Shown: positions 33,988 to 43,255, counted from the first letter of the stretch. The stretch: DNA of 64,000 nucleotides from Micromonospora sp. NBC_01813 (GCF_035917335.1 NZ_CP109067.1:4587001-4651000), one strand, 5' to 3'. Numbers and translations are program-made. Notes: generated by a model from the sequence alone, not told the origin.

Positions 33988-34874
33988 TAAGAGATATCCC
34001 TCCTACCCGCACATCTGCCACCGGCAGTCCCCGCCTTACGGCGTCCGTCGTAGCCGGCGAACTCGGCCGGCTCACCACCCGAGACCGGCTCCTGCTCGAC
34101 CTGCTCGACCAACACCGCACCTTCACCACCGATCAGCTCGTCGACCTCGCCTTCGGATCCGTTGGCCGTGCCCGTAACCGGCTCAACACCCTTCACGATC
34201 GAGACGTCCTCGACCGGTTCCGCCACTACCAACGGCCCGGCTCGCAAGCATGGAGGTGGACCCTCGGCCCGGTCGGCGCGGCGTTGCTGGCAGCCGGGCG
34301 GGGTGAGACGTTGCCGCGTCCGGCCGCTGTGCGCGACGCCACCGCCCGACTCGCGATGTCTCCGACGCTGGCACACCTGATCACGGTGAACGGGTTCTTC
34401 GTCGCGCTCACGGCGCATGCCCGCATGCACCCGGGGGCGCGGTTGGTGCGGTGGTGGAACGAGGCACGCTGCCGGGAGGCGTGCGGGAACCTGGTCCGCC
34501 CGGACGGGCACGGTGTGTGGTCCGACAACGGCGCGGCGGTGCCGTTCTGGGTCGAGGTCGATCTCGGTAGCGAGGTGTTGGGTCGGGTGGCGGGCAAACT
34601 CGCCGGATACGCGGCACTACCGCCCCGGCGTGCGTACCCGGTGCTGTTCTGGCTGCCCACCGCCGCGCGTGAGGCCAACCTGCACGCCCATCTGCGGCGG
34701 TCCGGGGTGCCGGACGGGGTGACCGTGGCCACCGCCACCGCCGCCGCTGACCACGCCGCGACGTCCGGCGGTCCGGCGGGACCGGTCTGGCGCATTGTGG
34801 GGCACCCCGACCCGGTGCGGCTGGCTGACCTGCCCGCACCGGGCGGGGACGGTGGTGCGTCGTGGGACGGGTAG
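33969..34874 (+). CDS. Replication-relaxation family protein (candidate relaxase accessory)
   Basis: A 301-residue protein from the GTG at 33969, with GAGGAGGA upstream. An N-terminal winged helix (LTTRDRLLLDLLDQHRTFTTDQLVDLAFGSVGRARNRLNTL) is followed by an alpha/beta domain containing VPFWVEVDLGSEVLGRVAGKLAGY, a nuclease-like E-D pattern. This matches the Replic_Relax family of actinobacterial mobile elements. No classical relaxase was found in the operon, so this protein is the best local candidate for origin processing. Confidence 0.78.
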   Translation: MDRNRLIRDIPPTRTSATGSPRLTASVVAGELGRLTTRDRLLLDLLDQHRTFTTDQLVDLAFGSVGRARNRLNTLHDRDVLDRFRHYQRPGSQAWRWTLGPVGAALLAAGRGETLPRPAAVRDATARLAMSPTLAHLITVNGFFVALTAHARMHPGARLVRWWNEARCREACGNLVRPDGHGVWSDNGAAVPFWVEVDLGSEVLGRVAGKLAGYAALPPRRAYPVLFWLPTAAREANLHAHLRRSGVPDGVTVATATAAADHAATSGGPAGPVWRIVGHPDPVRLADLPAPGGDGGASWDG

Positions 34875-35914
34875 CCCTGTGGGTCGCGGTCGGGGCCGCT
34901 GTCGCGTTGCTGCTGCTCACCTCGGCAACCGCCGGTGTCGTCTCGTCCGTGTTCGGTGGTGGCGGTGGCGGGGGTAGCTGCGCCGGGGCGGTCACCACAC
35001 CGGGGGCGGTCCCGGCGGGGTTGTCGGCGGAACAGGCCCACAACGCCTCGGTGATCGTCGCCGTGGGTGAGCGGATGCGGGTACCGGTGCGCGGATGGGT
35101 TGTCGCCGTTGCCACCGCGCTCCAGGAATCCTCGTTGATCAACCACGGGCACCTCGGCCCGGACAACGATCACGACTCGTTGGGGCTGTTCCAACAGCGA
35201 CCGTCGCAAGGATGGGGCACCCCGGAACAGATCATGAACCCCGAGTACACCGCCGCCATGTTCTACGAGCGTCTCCTCGCCGTGCCGGGGTGGGAACGGT
35301 TACCGCTCACCGACGCGGCACAGGCGGTGCAACGGTCGGCGTACCCGGACGCCTACGCACGCCATGAGGCACAGGCAACCGAGATCGTCGCCGCGTACAC
35401 CGGCGGCACGCTGCCCGTGTGCGACGGCCCACCAATCAGCGCCTCCGGATGGGCCCGCCCGGTCCCCGGTACGGCCGGTTCTGGTTTCCGCACCGCCGAC
35501 CGGCCAGGCCACGACGGGGTCGACATCGCGGCCCCGAAAGGCACCACCATCCGTGCCGCGTCCGGCGGCATCGTGGTGCGCGTCCTGTGCAACATTGACG
35601 GCAACTCGTGGGAACCTACCGGCGACCCGATGCCGTGCGACAGCGACGGCCACCCGGGACTCGGCGGGTGCGGCTGGTACGCCGAGATCCGCCACGCGGG
35701 CGACATCGTGTCGCGCTACTGCCACATGGTCCGGCGACCGACAGTAACGGTCGGGCAGACGGTGATCGCCGGTCAGCCAATCGGGCACGTCGGAAGCTCC
35801 GGAAACTCGTCCGGACCACATTTGCACTTCGAGATCCACGAAGGCTACCCCGCCACGAGTAACAATGCCGTTGACCCCGTTCCGTTCCTGCGGGGAAAAG
35901 GCGTAACCCTGTAA
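34862..35914 (+). CDS. Bifunctional cell-wall hydrolase: lysozyme-like domain plus M23 endopeptidase
   Basis: A 350-residue exported enzyme that should open peptidoglycan locally for the transfer channel. One N-terminal membrane helix (ALWVAVGAAVALLLLTSATAGVV) and a Gly linker precede a transglycosylase-like domain (VVAVATALQESSLINH..., SLGLFQQRPSQGWGTPEQI). The C-terminal M23 domain has zinc ligands in GHDGVDIA (about 216) and HLHFE (His320 and His322). Start GTG 34862 overlaps the previous gene by 13 bp. It is equivalent to VirB1-like proteins of other type IV systems and is the last gene of the tight operon. Confidence 0.9.
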   Translation: MGRVALWVAVGAAVALLLLTSATAGVVSSVFGGGGGGGSCAGAVTTPGAVPAGLSAEQAHNASVIVAVGERMRVPVRGWVVAVATALQESSLINHGHLGPDNDHDSLGLFQQRPSQGWGTPEQIMNPEYTAAMFYERLLAVPGWERLPLTDAAQAVQRSAYPDAYARHEAQATEIVAAYTGGTLPVCDGPPISASGWARPVPGTAGSGFRTADRPGHDGVDIAAPKGTTIRAASGGIVVRVLCNIDGNSWEPTGDPMPCDSDGHPGLGGCGWYAEIRHAGDIVSRYCHMVRRPTVTVGQTVIAGQPIGHVGSSGNSSGPHLHFEIHEGYPATSNNAVDPVPFLRGKGVTL

Positions 35915-36346
35915 ATCAGTGAAGTGATTATTCGCACAATCCACAGAGGTCTTCATGGGTTGCGGTGACCGCCGCACGCCCCGGCGAACCAGGCACGCGA
36001 CATCGTCCTATCCGACCGAAAATCCGCGACCCCGTCAGATGGCGTGAGCGCCCCGCACGCTGCCCACCCTGTGCGGCACTAGGGCGGGTGTCGAACGTGG
36101 CCCAGCGACGAACAGGGGCCACTGGACGGCGCAACGAACGGCTACAACTGTTCCCGAATCGAGCGCGGAAGCGGTGCGGGTGCGTCCCGCCTAAAGAGTC
36201 TTGGGCACCGGGGTTGACAATCACCGGGGTATCGAGCGTCCATGGACGTGGGCAACAAAAACCGCCCCGGCGAACCGCAAAGCAAATGCGCACCGCGCGC
36301 ATGCGGAATCGCCATTTGTCGACCCTTGTATGGAGGTGTATTCGCC
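35915..36346 (+). other. Intergenic region, 432 bp
   Basis: No convincing gene is seen between the hydrolase and the next gene. A TTGACA hexamer at 36214-36219 could be a -35 box, and GGAGG at 36332 serves the following start codon. Otherwise nothing is recognised. Confidence 0.4.
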
Positions 36347-37633
36347 ATGACCGCGAACATTCTGCTCACCCCCGGCACGGACGAGGCCCGGTTCGCCGTG
36401 GCCGACGCGTTGCGCCAGTACCCCGGCGTCACTGCCCGCAAGTTGGCCGGACAGGCGAGCCTGCCGCTGCCCGTCGTGACCGAGGCACTCCAGCACATGG
36501 AAACGGCCGGGACCGCCACCCGCACGCCCGACCCGACCAAGGGCAACCGCAAGAGCGCCGATACCTGGGAACCCGCCACCCCCACCGAGGCAACGCCCGA
36601 CACGACCGACGACACGCCCTCCGCTGACGACGCCACCACCGGCGACGAACCGACGCCTACCACCGACGACACCCCGGCCACCGACAGCACGACCCCGGAC
36701 ACGGCCGACGACACGACCCCGGACGACGACACCTCCACCGACGAGGCGACCGGCACGGCCGACACCGAGACCACCACCGACACGACGCCAGACCCGACCA
36801 ACGAGCCCACCGGCACCGACGACCCGACGGCCACCACCGACGAGCCGACGCCGGACGACGCACCCGCGACGACCGACGGACCGACGACGGACAACGAGCC
36901 GGCAGACACGACCGACGAGGCGACGCTGCCCGAGGCACCCGTGTCCGGGGCACCGGTCGCCGCGCGTCAGCCTGACCTGAAGGTGCTGATCATGGCTGGT
37001 GTCTTGGGCGGGCACCCGGACGGGATCACCGCTGACGCGGCGATCGGCGAAAGTGGCTTGTCGGTCGCGATGGGCGACACGATCCTCGCCGCGATGGAGG
37101 TTGCCGGTGCCGCCCGTCGCCTGCCGGTTGACGACGACGGCAACGAGTTGTGGGTCATCGCCGATGGTGACCTCGCCACCGTGGACCCTGCCAACGCCCC
37201 GACGCACACGACGTGCCCCACCTGCGGGCACACCCGCAAGATCCGCCGCCCCTCCGCTCGCCGCGTCACCGGCACCGGCCGTACGACCGGTGAGATCAAC
37301 AGCGACGGATCGGCCAAGCTCGGCAAGAACGAGTTGCGCAACCGGGTCGAAGCGTTCATGCGCGACCTCGGCACCGGCCACGACGTCACCCCCGGCACCG
37401 TCGCCCGTGAGATCGGCGGACGGAGCCCCGGCGCGGTCCGAAACGCGATGGCCAAGCTCGGCGGGGCCGGCGTGCTGATCCTGACCCGCGAGGCACCCGA
37501 AACCTACGCCCTCACGGACAACCCACCCGCCCCGACCGCCGAGGTCCGCGCGTTCATGACCCCACCCAAGGACACCACCACCGATGACGAGCCGGCCACC
37601 GACGAGGCCACCGCCGCGCCGGTAGCCGCCTGA
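36347..37633 (+). CDS. Winged-helix-like protein with long acidic Thr/Asp linker
   Basis: A 428-residue protein from the ATG at 36347 (GGAGG ten bases before it). An N-terminal winged-helix-like domain (DALRQYPGVTARKLAGQASLPLPVVTEALQHMETAGTATR) is joined by about 135 residues made mostly of Thr, Asp, Pro and Glu to a second such domain (VLGGHPDGITADAAIGESGLSVAM), a CPTCGHTRK zinc-knuckle half and a third winged helix (VAREIGGRSPGAVRNAMAKLGGAGV). It resembles regulatory or chromatin-like proteins; the acidic linker could mimic DNA. Function unknown. Confidence 0.7.
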   Translation: MTANILLTPGTDEARFAVADALRQYPGVTARKLAGQASLPLPVVTEALQHMETAGTATRTPDPTKGNRKSADTWEPATPTEATPDTTDDTPSADDATTGDEPTPTTDDTPATDSTTPDTADDTTPDDDTSTDEATGTADTETTTDTTPDPTNEPTGTDDPTATTDEPTPDDAPATTDGPTTDNEPADTTDEATLPEAPVSGAPVAARQPDLKVLIMAGVLGGHPDGITADAAIGESGLSVAMGDTILAAMEVAGAARRLPVDDDGNELWVIADGDLATVDPANAPTHTTCPTCGHTRKIRRPSARRVTGTGRTTGEINSDGSAKLGKNELRNRVEAFMRDLGTGHDVTPGTVAREIGGRSPGAVRNAMAKLGGAGVLILTREAPETYALTDNPPAPTAEVRAFMTPPKDTTTDDEPATDEATAAPVAA

Positions 37634-37720
37634 CCTACCGCCCCGCCGGGGCCGGGCAGCCTGCCCGGCCCCGGCACCCGCACGCCCGCCCGCCCGCAAG
37701 CGCCACGAAAGGAACGAACC

Positions 37721-38368
37721 ATGACCACCCACGACCGCCCCCACCACGACCACGCCGCCAACGGCACGGCGTACACACCGGGGTCGCTACGCTGCCCCGA
37801 ATGCGGGGAACCGGCCCGCCCGGTGCCGCCGCGTCACTGGCCACTCGACGGATTTGCCTCACGTCCGGACGCGTCCCACCGCGACGGCACCCCACTATGC
37901 CCGGTGCCCGGCCCTGACGGCTCACAACCGGCCGAACCGATCGGCGCTCCGGCACGCCTGACCATGTGGCAAGCCGTCCGGCAATCCTGGCTCATCCACC
38001 CTGATTGGACCGTGAGCGATCACCTCGCGTGGCTCGATGGCGAGGGCTACGACACCGGCGACCTGACCGGCGACCCGGCCGAGGTCGTCGGCCGGTGGCT
38101 GGCCGAACACCGCCACGCCTCCCCGGTGCCCCGGCCCGCCGATGACCCCCGCGTCTACATGGTTGCCGGGGGCGACAGGGTGGCCGTGTTCGACTCGGCG
38201 GACGAGGCCGACATCATGGCCGTGGCGATGGCCGCCGCGAACCTCGAACCGGTCACCCTGCCCCTGACCGAGGCGCAATGGCAACAGGCACACGCCGTAC
38301 TGCGGTCACAGCAACCGCACATCACCGTGACCGATGCCCGGCCCAACCGCGCGGCCGGTACGTCGTGA
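37721..38368 (+). CDS. Hypothetical protein with zinc-ribbon start
   Basis: A 215-residue protein. Residues 25-30 (CPECGE) begin a possible metal site, and the middle (LTMWQAVRQSWLIHPDWTVSDHLAWLDGEGYDTGDLTGDPAEVVGRWLAEHRH) looks helical. AAAGGAA precedes the ATG. The stop overlaps the next start (GTGA). No family recognised. Confidence 0.62.
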   Translation: MTTHDRPHHDHAANGTAYTPGSLRCPECGEPARPVPPRHWPLDGFASRPDASHRDGTPLCPVPGPDGSQPAEPIGAPARLTMWQAVRQSWLIHPDWTVSDHLAWLDGEGYDTGDLTGDPAEVVGRWLAEHRHASPVPRPADDPRVYMVAGGDRVAVFDSADEADIMAVAMAAANLEPVTLPLTEAQWQQAHAVLRSQQPHITVTDARPNRAAGTS

Positions 38369-38934
38369 CCGGCACATCGGGCACCGACCCCACCGCCGCC
38401 CGGCCCGACCTCCCGGCGTCGCTGGCCGCGCGTCCCCACGACGCGCGGCGAGGCCTGCCCATCCCGCCGGTCAACCTCCACCCCAACCCCGGCGGCGGGT
38501 CGCACGTGGACTTCACCACGATCAACACCACCATCTCCACCCGCCTCGCTGTCGAACGGCGGTGCTCGCTGTGCGGTGAACAGATGGGCTACTGGGTGGC
38601 GTTCCTCGGCGGCCCGAGGGCCGCTGAGCTGATGCGCTACGCGGACCCACCGGGGCACCCCGACTGCATGACCGCCGCCCTATCGCTGTGCCCACATCTG
38701 GCGCTCGGTCGGCACCGCCGCGCCCGTGCCGACCGGCCCGGGGCAGGCATCATCCCGCCGGGGTCGCACGGCGACAAACCCGACCGGTACCTGTTGGGAA
38801 TCACCCGCGCCTACCGAACCCGGTTCATCCCCGAACACGGCTACACCCTGTACCTACCGGCCCCGTTCAAAACCGTGCACACCTATCTGTACGGGCCGGA
38901 CGGGCGACTACGACCGGCCACCGACACCCGGTAG
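38365..38934 (+). CDS. Hypothetical cysteine-rich protein
   Basis: A 189-residue protein from the GTG at 38365. It has CSLCGEQMGYWVAFLGG, then PPGHPDCMTAALSLCPHL, suggesting a bound zinc or similar metal, and a C-terminal beta-rich segment (RYLLGITRAYRTRFIP, GYTLYLPAP). It resembles uncharacterised actinomycete prophage or plasmid proteins. Translationally coupled to the previous gene. Confidence 0.65.
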   Translation: MTGTSGTDPTAARPDLPASLAARPHDARRGLPIPPVNLHPNPGGGSHVDFTTINTTISTRLAVERRCSLCGEQMGYWVAFLGGPRAAELMRYADPPGHPDCMTAALSLCPHLALGRHRRARADRPGAGIIPPGSHGDKPDRYLLGITRAYRTRFIPEHGYTLYLPAPFKTVHTYLYGPDGRLRPATDTR

Positions 38935-39040
38935 GCCACGCCCAACGGTGGGCGTCAGATTCGCCGCAGAAACCTCGATCGACTCCACCCGATCGACTTG
39001 ATGCACCCATAGAGGTAGGAAACATTGTTAGTGACGGCGC

Positions 39041-39064
39041 GGCCGGGGGTTGCAACCCCCGGCC
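39041..39064 (+). terminator. 24-bp perfect palindrome before the DUF932 gene
   Basis: Positions 39041-39064 form an uninterrupted self-complementary sequence centred on TTGCAA, 106 bp after the preceding stop and 37 bp before the next start. It may act as terminator, attenuator or protein site. Confidence 0.5.
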
Positions 39065-39101
39065 CACCGCCCGCCAAACACAACCTGGAAGGGGTGCCAC
39101 C

Positions 39102-40088
39102 GTGGCACACGAACTGGAAACCCTCGCGAACGGGCAGACCGCCTTCGCCTCCGCGCGGCTGTCCGCCTGGCACCAACTCGGCACCGTCGCCGAGGCGTGC
39201 ATGACCGCCCAGGAGGTCATGAGCAAGGCGTGGCTCGGCGGCTGGGAGGTCCGCAAGATCGCCATTCAGGGCATCGAGGTCACCGAGCGCGGGGTGACGA
39301 AGGTCGACTGCCCCGACAAGTACATGACCGTACGCACCAACCCGGTCACCGGCGAGACCGAGTACCTCGGTGTTGTCGGCGAGGACTACAGCGTGGTCCA
39401 GAACGAGCAGGTCGCCGAGACACTCAACCTCCTGGTCGACGCCTCCGGCGCGCACTTCGAGACCGCCGGCTCCATGCGCAAGGGCCGGTCGGTGTTCGTG
39501 ACCATGAAGCTGCCGAGCGCGATGCGGATCGCCGGAGTGGACGACATGGACCTCTACCTCGCCGCCACCACCAGCCACGACGGCACCGCCTCATTGCGCC
39601 TCGACGCGACCCCGGTACGGATCGTGTGCGCCAACACACAGGCTCTCGCCTACCAGCGGTCGCGCAGCTCCTACACGTTCCGGCACACCTCGAACGTCAC
39701 CAGCAAGATCGCCGAGGCGCGCCAGGCACTCGGTCTGATGTGGAAGGCGTTCGACGCCTTCGAGACCGAAGCCGAAAAGATGATCAACGAGTCGCTGACC
39801 ATGGGCGAGTTCGAGAAGATCGTCGCGCAGGTGTGGCCCCTCGCCGACGACGCCTCCGACACGGCACGCAACAACGCCAAGCAGCGCACGAACACGTTGC
39901 GGTACCTCATCCGCGACGCCGACACGCAGAAGGCCATCAAGGGCACCCGGTGGGCCGGCTACCAGGCCATCACCGAGTACGTGGACCACTTCGCCCCCGC
40001 CAAGACCGACCTCGTCCGGGCCACCCGGGCGCTGACCGGTGCCGGAGCGGACATCAAGGCCCGCGCGTTCGAACTGCTGGCGGTCTGA
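39102..40088 (+). CDS. DUF932 phage/plasmid-like protein
   Basis: A 328-residue protein from the GTG at 39102 (GGAAGGGG upstream). The beginning (AHELETLANGQTAFASARLSAWHQLGTV), the central YLGVVGEDYSVVQNEQ and TSHDGTASLRLDATPVRIVCANTQ are diagnostic of DUF932 (phage/plasmid-like TIGR03299). The family is widespread on phages and plasmids and its function is not established; a role in DNA metabolism of the element is only a guess. Confidence 0.88.
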   Translation: MAHELETLANGQTAFASARLSAWHQLGTVAEACMTAQEVMSKAWLGGWEVRKIAIQGIEVTERGVTKVDCPDKYMTVRTNPVTGETEYLGVVGEDYSVVQNEQVAETLNLLVDASGAHFETAGSMRKGRSVFVTMKLPSAMRIAGVDDMDLYLAATTSHDGTASLRLDATPVRIVCANTQALAYQRSRSSYTFRHTSNVTSKIAEARQALGLMWKAFDAFETEAEKMINESLTMGEFEKIVAQVWPLADDASDTARNNAKQRTNTLRYLIRDADTQKAIKGTRWAGYQAITEYVDHFAPAKTDLVRATRALTGAGADIKARAFELLAV

Positions 40089-40089
40089 A

Positions 40090-40698
40090 ATGGGCTGGCC
40101 ATGGTTCCGGCGGAAGAAGACCAAACCCGGCCCCGCTATCGCAGCGCACAGCGCCACCGGTACGGCGAGGGTCCGCACCGAGCCGGTCGTCGCGCCGCCG
40201 CCCGCCTCGGTGCCCACCGACTCGGCCGTGATCGCGCTGGCCAACGAGGTATGCGCCCAGTTCGCGCGGGCTGAGGTCGCCCGCGCGCTGGCCGAACACT
40301 CCACCAGCCACGCCGAACACGCCACCCTGACCGAGCGCGCCGCCCGATTCGACGCGCTCGTCGACGAGCGTTGGCGGGAACTGGTCAAGACGATCCGCGC
40401 GGGACTGCCCGGCGCAGCGCAGGCCGAGCACTTCATGCCGGTCCGGCCGCTGACCAACGGCCACGTCGAGCTACATGTGCACGACACCTCGGCCCGCCGC
40501 CTCGTCGTCCAGCTCACCGGCGCGCAGGCCCTCGCCGTAGGCGCACACCTGACCGCGCACGGGGCGATCAGTCTCGACCGGCTCGGTCAGAAGGTCGACT
40601 CCAGCCTGCCCGACGTGAAGGCCGCCCCGCCGTTCTCCACGAACGGGACCGCTGGTCAACCGGCCACCCCGGACGGTCAACCGACCGCCCGTCACTGA
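40090..40698 (+). CDS. Hypothetical protein
   Basis: A 202-residue protein from the ATG at 40090, one base after the DUF932 stop. It begins GWPWFRRKKTKPGP, followed by a helical region with many Ala, Glu and His (ALANEVCAQFARAEVARALAEHSTSHAEH) and a beta-rich HVELHVHDTSARRLVVQLTGAQAL. No known family. Close spacing suggests co-translation with the DUF932 gene. Confidence 0.6.
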   Translation: MGWPWFRRKKTKPGPAIAAHSATGTARVRTEPVVAPPPASVPTDSAVIALANEVCAQFARAEVARALAEHSTSHAEHATLTERAARFDALVDERWRELVKTIRAGLPGAAQAEHFMPVRPLTNGHVELHVHDTSARRLVVQLTGAQALAVGAHLTAHGAISLDRLGQKVDSSLPDVKAAPPFSTNGTAGQPATPDGQPTARH

Positions 40699-40715
40699 CC
40701 GCTGCGGCGTGCCGC

Positions 40716-40841
40716 GTGGCCTCGGTCCGACCCCGGGGCCGCGCGGCACCCCTACCTACTGCCGACAACACCGACGCCGACGACCGCCTCATCGCGTTCG
40801 AGGTCAACGGCGGCGGCGAAGTCGACCACCCCACCAGCTAG
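40716..40841 (+). CDS. Possible 41-residue protein
   Basis: GTG at 40716 opens a short frame (ASVRPRGRAAPLPTADNTD..., ending EVNGGGEVDHPTS) in the gap between two co-directional genes. Its composition is protein-like, but there is no strong ribosome-binding site. Weak call. Confidence 0.25.
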   Translation: MASVRPRGRAAPLPTADNTDADDRLIAFEVNGGGEVDHPTS

Positions 40842-40866
40842 CCCTCACCCCTTGAACGGAGTTGTG

Positions 40867-41283
40867 ATGTACCGGTCCCTGGAGGACGGCGACACCGCCC
40901 GGGTAGTCAAGCCGACCGACGCCATCGAGTACCGCCTCGGCACCGTCACCGACGTCCGCTATTCCACCCCACACACCACCCACGCACGCGCATACACCCT
41001 CCGCTTCCCCAACGGCGACGAGCGCACCTACCCGGCCGCGAAGGTCAGGCGAGCCACCCGGGCCGACGACCACGCCGCCCTGGAGGCCGCGCTCACCTCC
41101 GCGTGCGTCACGTTGCGCGACGCCTGCCGCATCGCCCACGACTACGACACCGACCTCGCCAACGGAACCGCGAGCCTGCTGCGGCGAGTGGTCGACCTCG
41201 CCAGCCTGCGCCTCGGGCTGACCCTCGACCCCGCCAACCCCGCTCGGCCGCTGACCCGCATCGAGGACGGAGACGACCAGTGA
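40867..41283 (+). CDS. Hypothetical protein
   Basis: A 138-residue protein from the ATG at 40867; ACGGAG precedes it. The N-terminal half resembles a small beta barrel (YRLGTVTDVRYSTPHTTHARAYTLRFPNGDERTYPAAKVR), as in KOW- or Tudor-like folds, and the C-terminal half is helical. Its stop overlaps the next start (TGATG). No function assigned. Confidence 0.6.
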   Translation: MYRSLEDGDTARVVKPTDAIEYRLGTVTDVRYSTPHTTHARAYTLRFPNGDERTYPAAKVRRATRADDHAALEAALTSACVTLRDACRIAHDYDTDLANGTASLLRRVVDLASLRLGLTLDPANPARPLTRIEDGDDQ

Positions 41284-41948
41284 TGCCACTGCACTCCCCC
41301 AACCCCGAGGAATCCCCCCGTCTCCCCGAGGTGGTAGCCCCCGACGTGGGCACAGGGCGGGTCCCGGAGTCGTTCTACTGCCGCCGCTGCCGTCGCGCGC
41401 TCAACGTCCGCTTCAACAACCTCGGTGTGGTCGTCGAGTATCTGCACGCGGCTGAGCAGCGCGGCCAGCGCAGCGACCACCGGCCCGAGCCGGTGCCCAT
41501 CGCCGAGATCCCCGACCCGATCATCGAGTGCGACTTCTGCTCCGCACCTGGCGCGGCCTGGATCTACCGGTGCGCCAACCAGGTCACCGACGCCCGCCGG
41601 GTTACGGCACAGGTGGTCGCCGTGGGCGAATACCAGGCACGGCACCACGCGGCGCGGGTACGCCGCACGGACACCGAACACGCCTTCACCCAGGCGTGGG
41701 GCGAACGCTGGTCGGCGTGCGAAGGGTGCGCTCACCTCATCGAGGCCCGGGACCTGTACGGGCTGATCGGCCGGGTGGTCGAGTCCCTGCCCACGAAGCT
41801 CACCCGAGGCAAACACCTGATGCGCACCCGGGGCCAACTCCACGAACGGTACTCCGACGTGTTCGACACCCTCACCCCCGGCCGAGGTCGCATCGCCCCC
41901 GGTCACCCACTCGGCATCTGGACCCACCAGGCGGGGGAGGCACCATGA
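41283..41948 (+). CDS. Hypothetical cysteine-rich protein
   Basis: A 221-residue protein with three CxxC pairs: CRRCRRAL near residue 33, CDFCSAPGAAWIYRC, and CEGCAHL near 145. The pattern suggests zinc ribbons. WSACEGCAHLIEARDLYGLIGRVVESL is recurrent in actinomycete mobile-element proteins. Overlaps both neighbours, so it is one transcription unit with them. Confidence 0.62.
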   Translation: MPLHSPNPEESPRLPEVVAPDVGTGRVPESFYCRRCRRALNVRFNNLGVVVEYLHAAEQRGQRSDHRPEPVPIAEIPDPIIECDFCSAPGAAWIYRCANQVTDARRVTAQVVAVGEYQARHHAARVRRTDTEHAFTQAWGERWSACEGCAHLIEARDLYGLIGRVVESLPTKLTRGKHLMRTRGQLHERYSDVFDTLTPGRGRIAPGHPLGIWTHQAGEAP

Positions 41949-42340
41949 CCACCGACATCGGGCGGCACGGATGGCCCGCCTTGACTCACGCGAAGGCCCG
42001 CCGCCGGACGGGACCGGTGTGCGGCGCAGATGGCGTGCCGTTGAGCCGCGTCACCGAGGACCCGCATCTCGTGACCTGCCCCGACTGCGAAGGGCTGGCC
42101 GACATCGACGCGCTCCCCGACGACGCCACCGCAGGTGATCCCCGCGTGATCGAGCTGCTGCGGGAGGCGAAGCGCGGCGCGTGCCGCAAGATCGACGGGG
42201 TGCTGGTGGACGCGACCACCGCCGCCGCGATCCTGACCGTGTACGACGCGCTGAAACCCGCCACCCGCGCGAAACTGGCCGCACTGCGCATCGACCGCAT
42301 GGCACAAGTGGCGTGGAAGGTACTGCGTCCACCGAGGTAA
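41945..42340 (+). CDS. Hypothetical protein
   Basis: A 131-residue protein from the ATG at 41945, overlapping the previous stop (ATGA). It has CGADGVPLSRVTEDPHLVTCPDCEGL, a possible metal site, and a helical C-terminus (TTAAAILTVYDALKPATRAKLAALRIDRM). The C-terminal part resembles helical repeats in plasmid-borne proteins. Function unknown. Confidence 0.6.
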   Translation: MTTDIGRHGWPALTHAKARRRTGPVCGADGVPLSRVTEDPHLVTCPDCEGLADIDALPDDATAGDPRVIELLREAKRGACRKIDGVLVDATTAAAILTVYDALKPATRAKLAALRIDRMAQVAWKVLRPPR

Positions 42341-42537
42341 CCGGTGGGTCGGTGGCCGGCGGGCACACCCGAGGGTGCGTGCAAATCCCGACCGGCCACC
42401 TCGCCCACTCCGGGCCGCCTGCGGACACAACGCCGCTTCTACCCAAGCCGGGGCGTGCCGCCGATACTACGGCGAGCCGTAGCCGCCTCGACTGCACGGC
42501 GCCGGCAGCGAGCCACCACCGGAGGGAGGATGGGTGC

Positions 42538-43185
42538 GTGGGACGACGCATGATCGGCGGACGGATCGCCCTCAACCGCGCCGGAGTCGCCGCGTTCACC
42601 GGTGCGGCCTACTCCACGGTCAACCACTGGCACCGCCACCGCGCCCGGTTCCGCTTCCCGGAAGGCTTCCAGCATGACGGCCGAGAGTGGTTCTGGCTCG
42701 ACGACATCGAGGCATTCCACACCGTGCACCAAGCCGCGAAACGCGCCGAGCTGACGAAGGTAGACCGCCGCGGCGACTCCGAAGACCTCATCGGCTCGGG
42801 CGCGGCGGCGAGGGTCCTCGGATACGGCTCGTACCGCAACCTCCCCGACACCCTGTACGACCACCCCGACCGAGTCGAGACGCTGCCGGACGGGCGGCTA
42901 CGCCGCCTGTGGTTCCGGCGCACCGTGTGGGCCGTGGCCGACGCCCGCACGGGCCGCCAGTCCACCGGCCGCACCCCCGGCACCACCGGTGCCCGTAAGC
43001 CGCACCCCTACGCCGACGACCCTCGGCTTCCCGCAGCAGTCGCGCTCCTGACCGAGGCCGACCGCACTGGACGCGACCGGCGCGGCCTCGGTGTCGCGCT
43101 CGCTCAGCAGCTCGGCATCACGGAACGCACAGCGCAACGACTGCTTGCCGCCGCAGGCGCAGAGAGTAGCGCCCCTGCCGGGTAA
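42538..43185 (+). CDS. Helix-turn-helix protein, possible excisionase-like regulator
   Basis: A 215-residue protein from the GTG at 42538, with GGAGGGAGGA seven bases before it. The N-terminal domain (LNRAGVAAFTGAAYSTVNHWHRH..., then FRFPEGFQHDGREWFWLDDIEAF) looks like a MerR/Xis winged helix. A second one follows (GSGAAARVLGYGSYRNLPDTLYDHPD...RRLWFRRTVWAVAD), and the C-terminus (RRGLGVALAQQLGITERTAQRLLAA) is a third helix-turn-helix. It probably binds repeated DNA. It ends at a strong terminator. Confidence 0.68.
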   Translation: MGRRMIGGRIALNRAGVAAFTGAAYSTVNHWHRHRARFRFPEGFQHDGREWFWLDDIEAFHTVHQAAKRAELTKVDRRGDSEDLIGSGAAARVLGYGSYRNLPDTLYDHPDRVETLPDGRLRRLWFRRTVWAVADARTGRQSTGRTPGTTGARKPHPYADDPRLPAAVALLTEADRTGRDRRGLGVALAQQLGITERTAQRLLAAAGAESSAPAG

Positions 43186-43198
43186 ACGGCCTGAGTAC

Positions 43199-43244
43199 GA
43201 CAGGTGCCGCCGAGTCCATCAGCCTGGCCTCGGCGGCACCTGTC
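43199..43244. terminator. Bidirectional terminator
   Basis: Perfect 16-bp stem (43199-43214 with 43229-43244) and a 14-nt loop between convergent genes ending at 43185 and 43256. Confidence 0.85.
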
Positions 43245-43255
43245 TTGTGAGCTGT

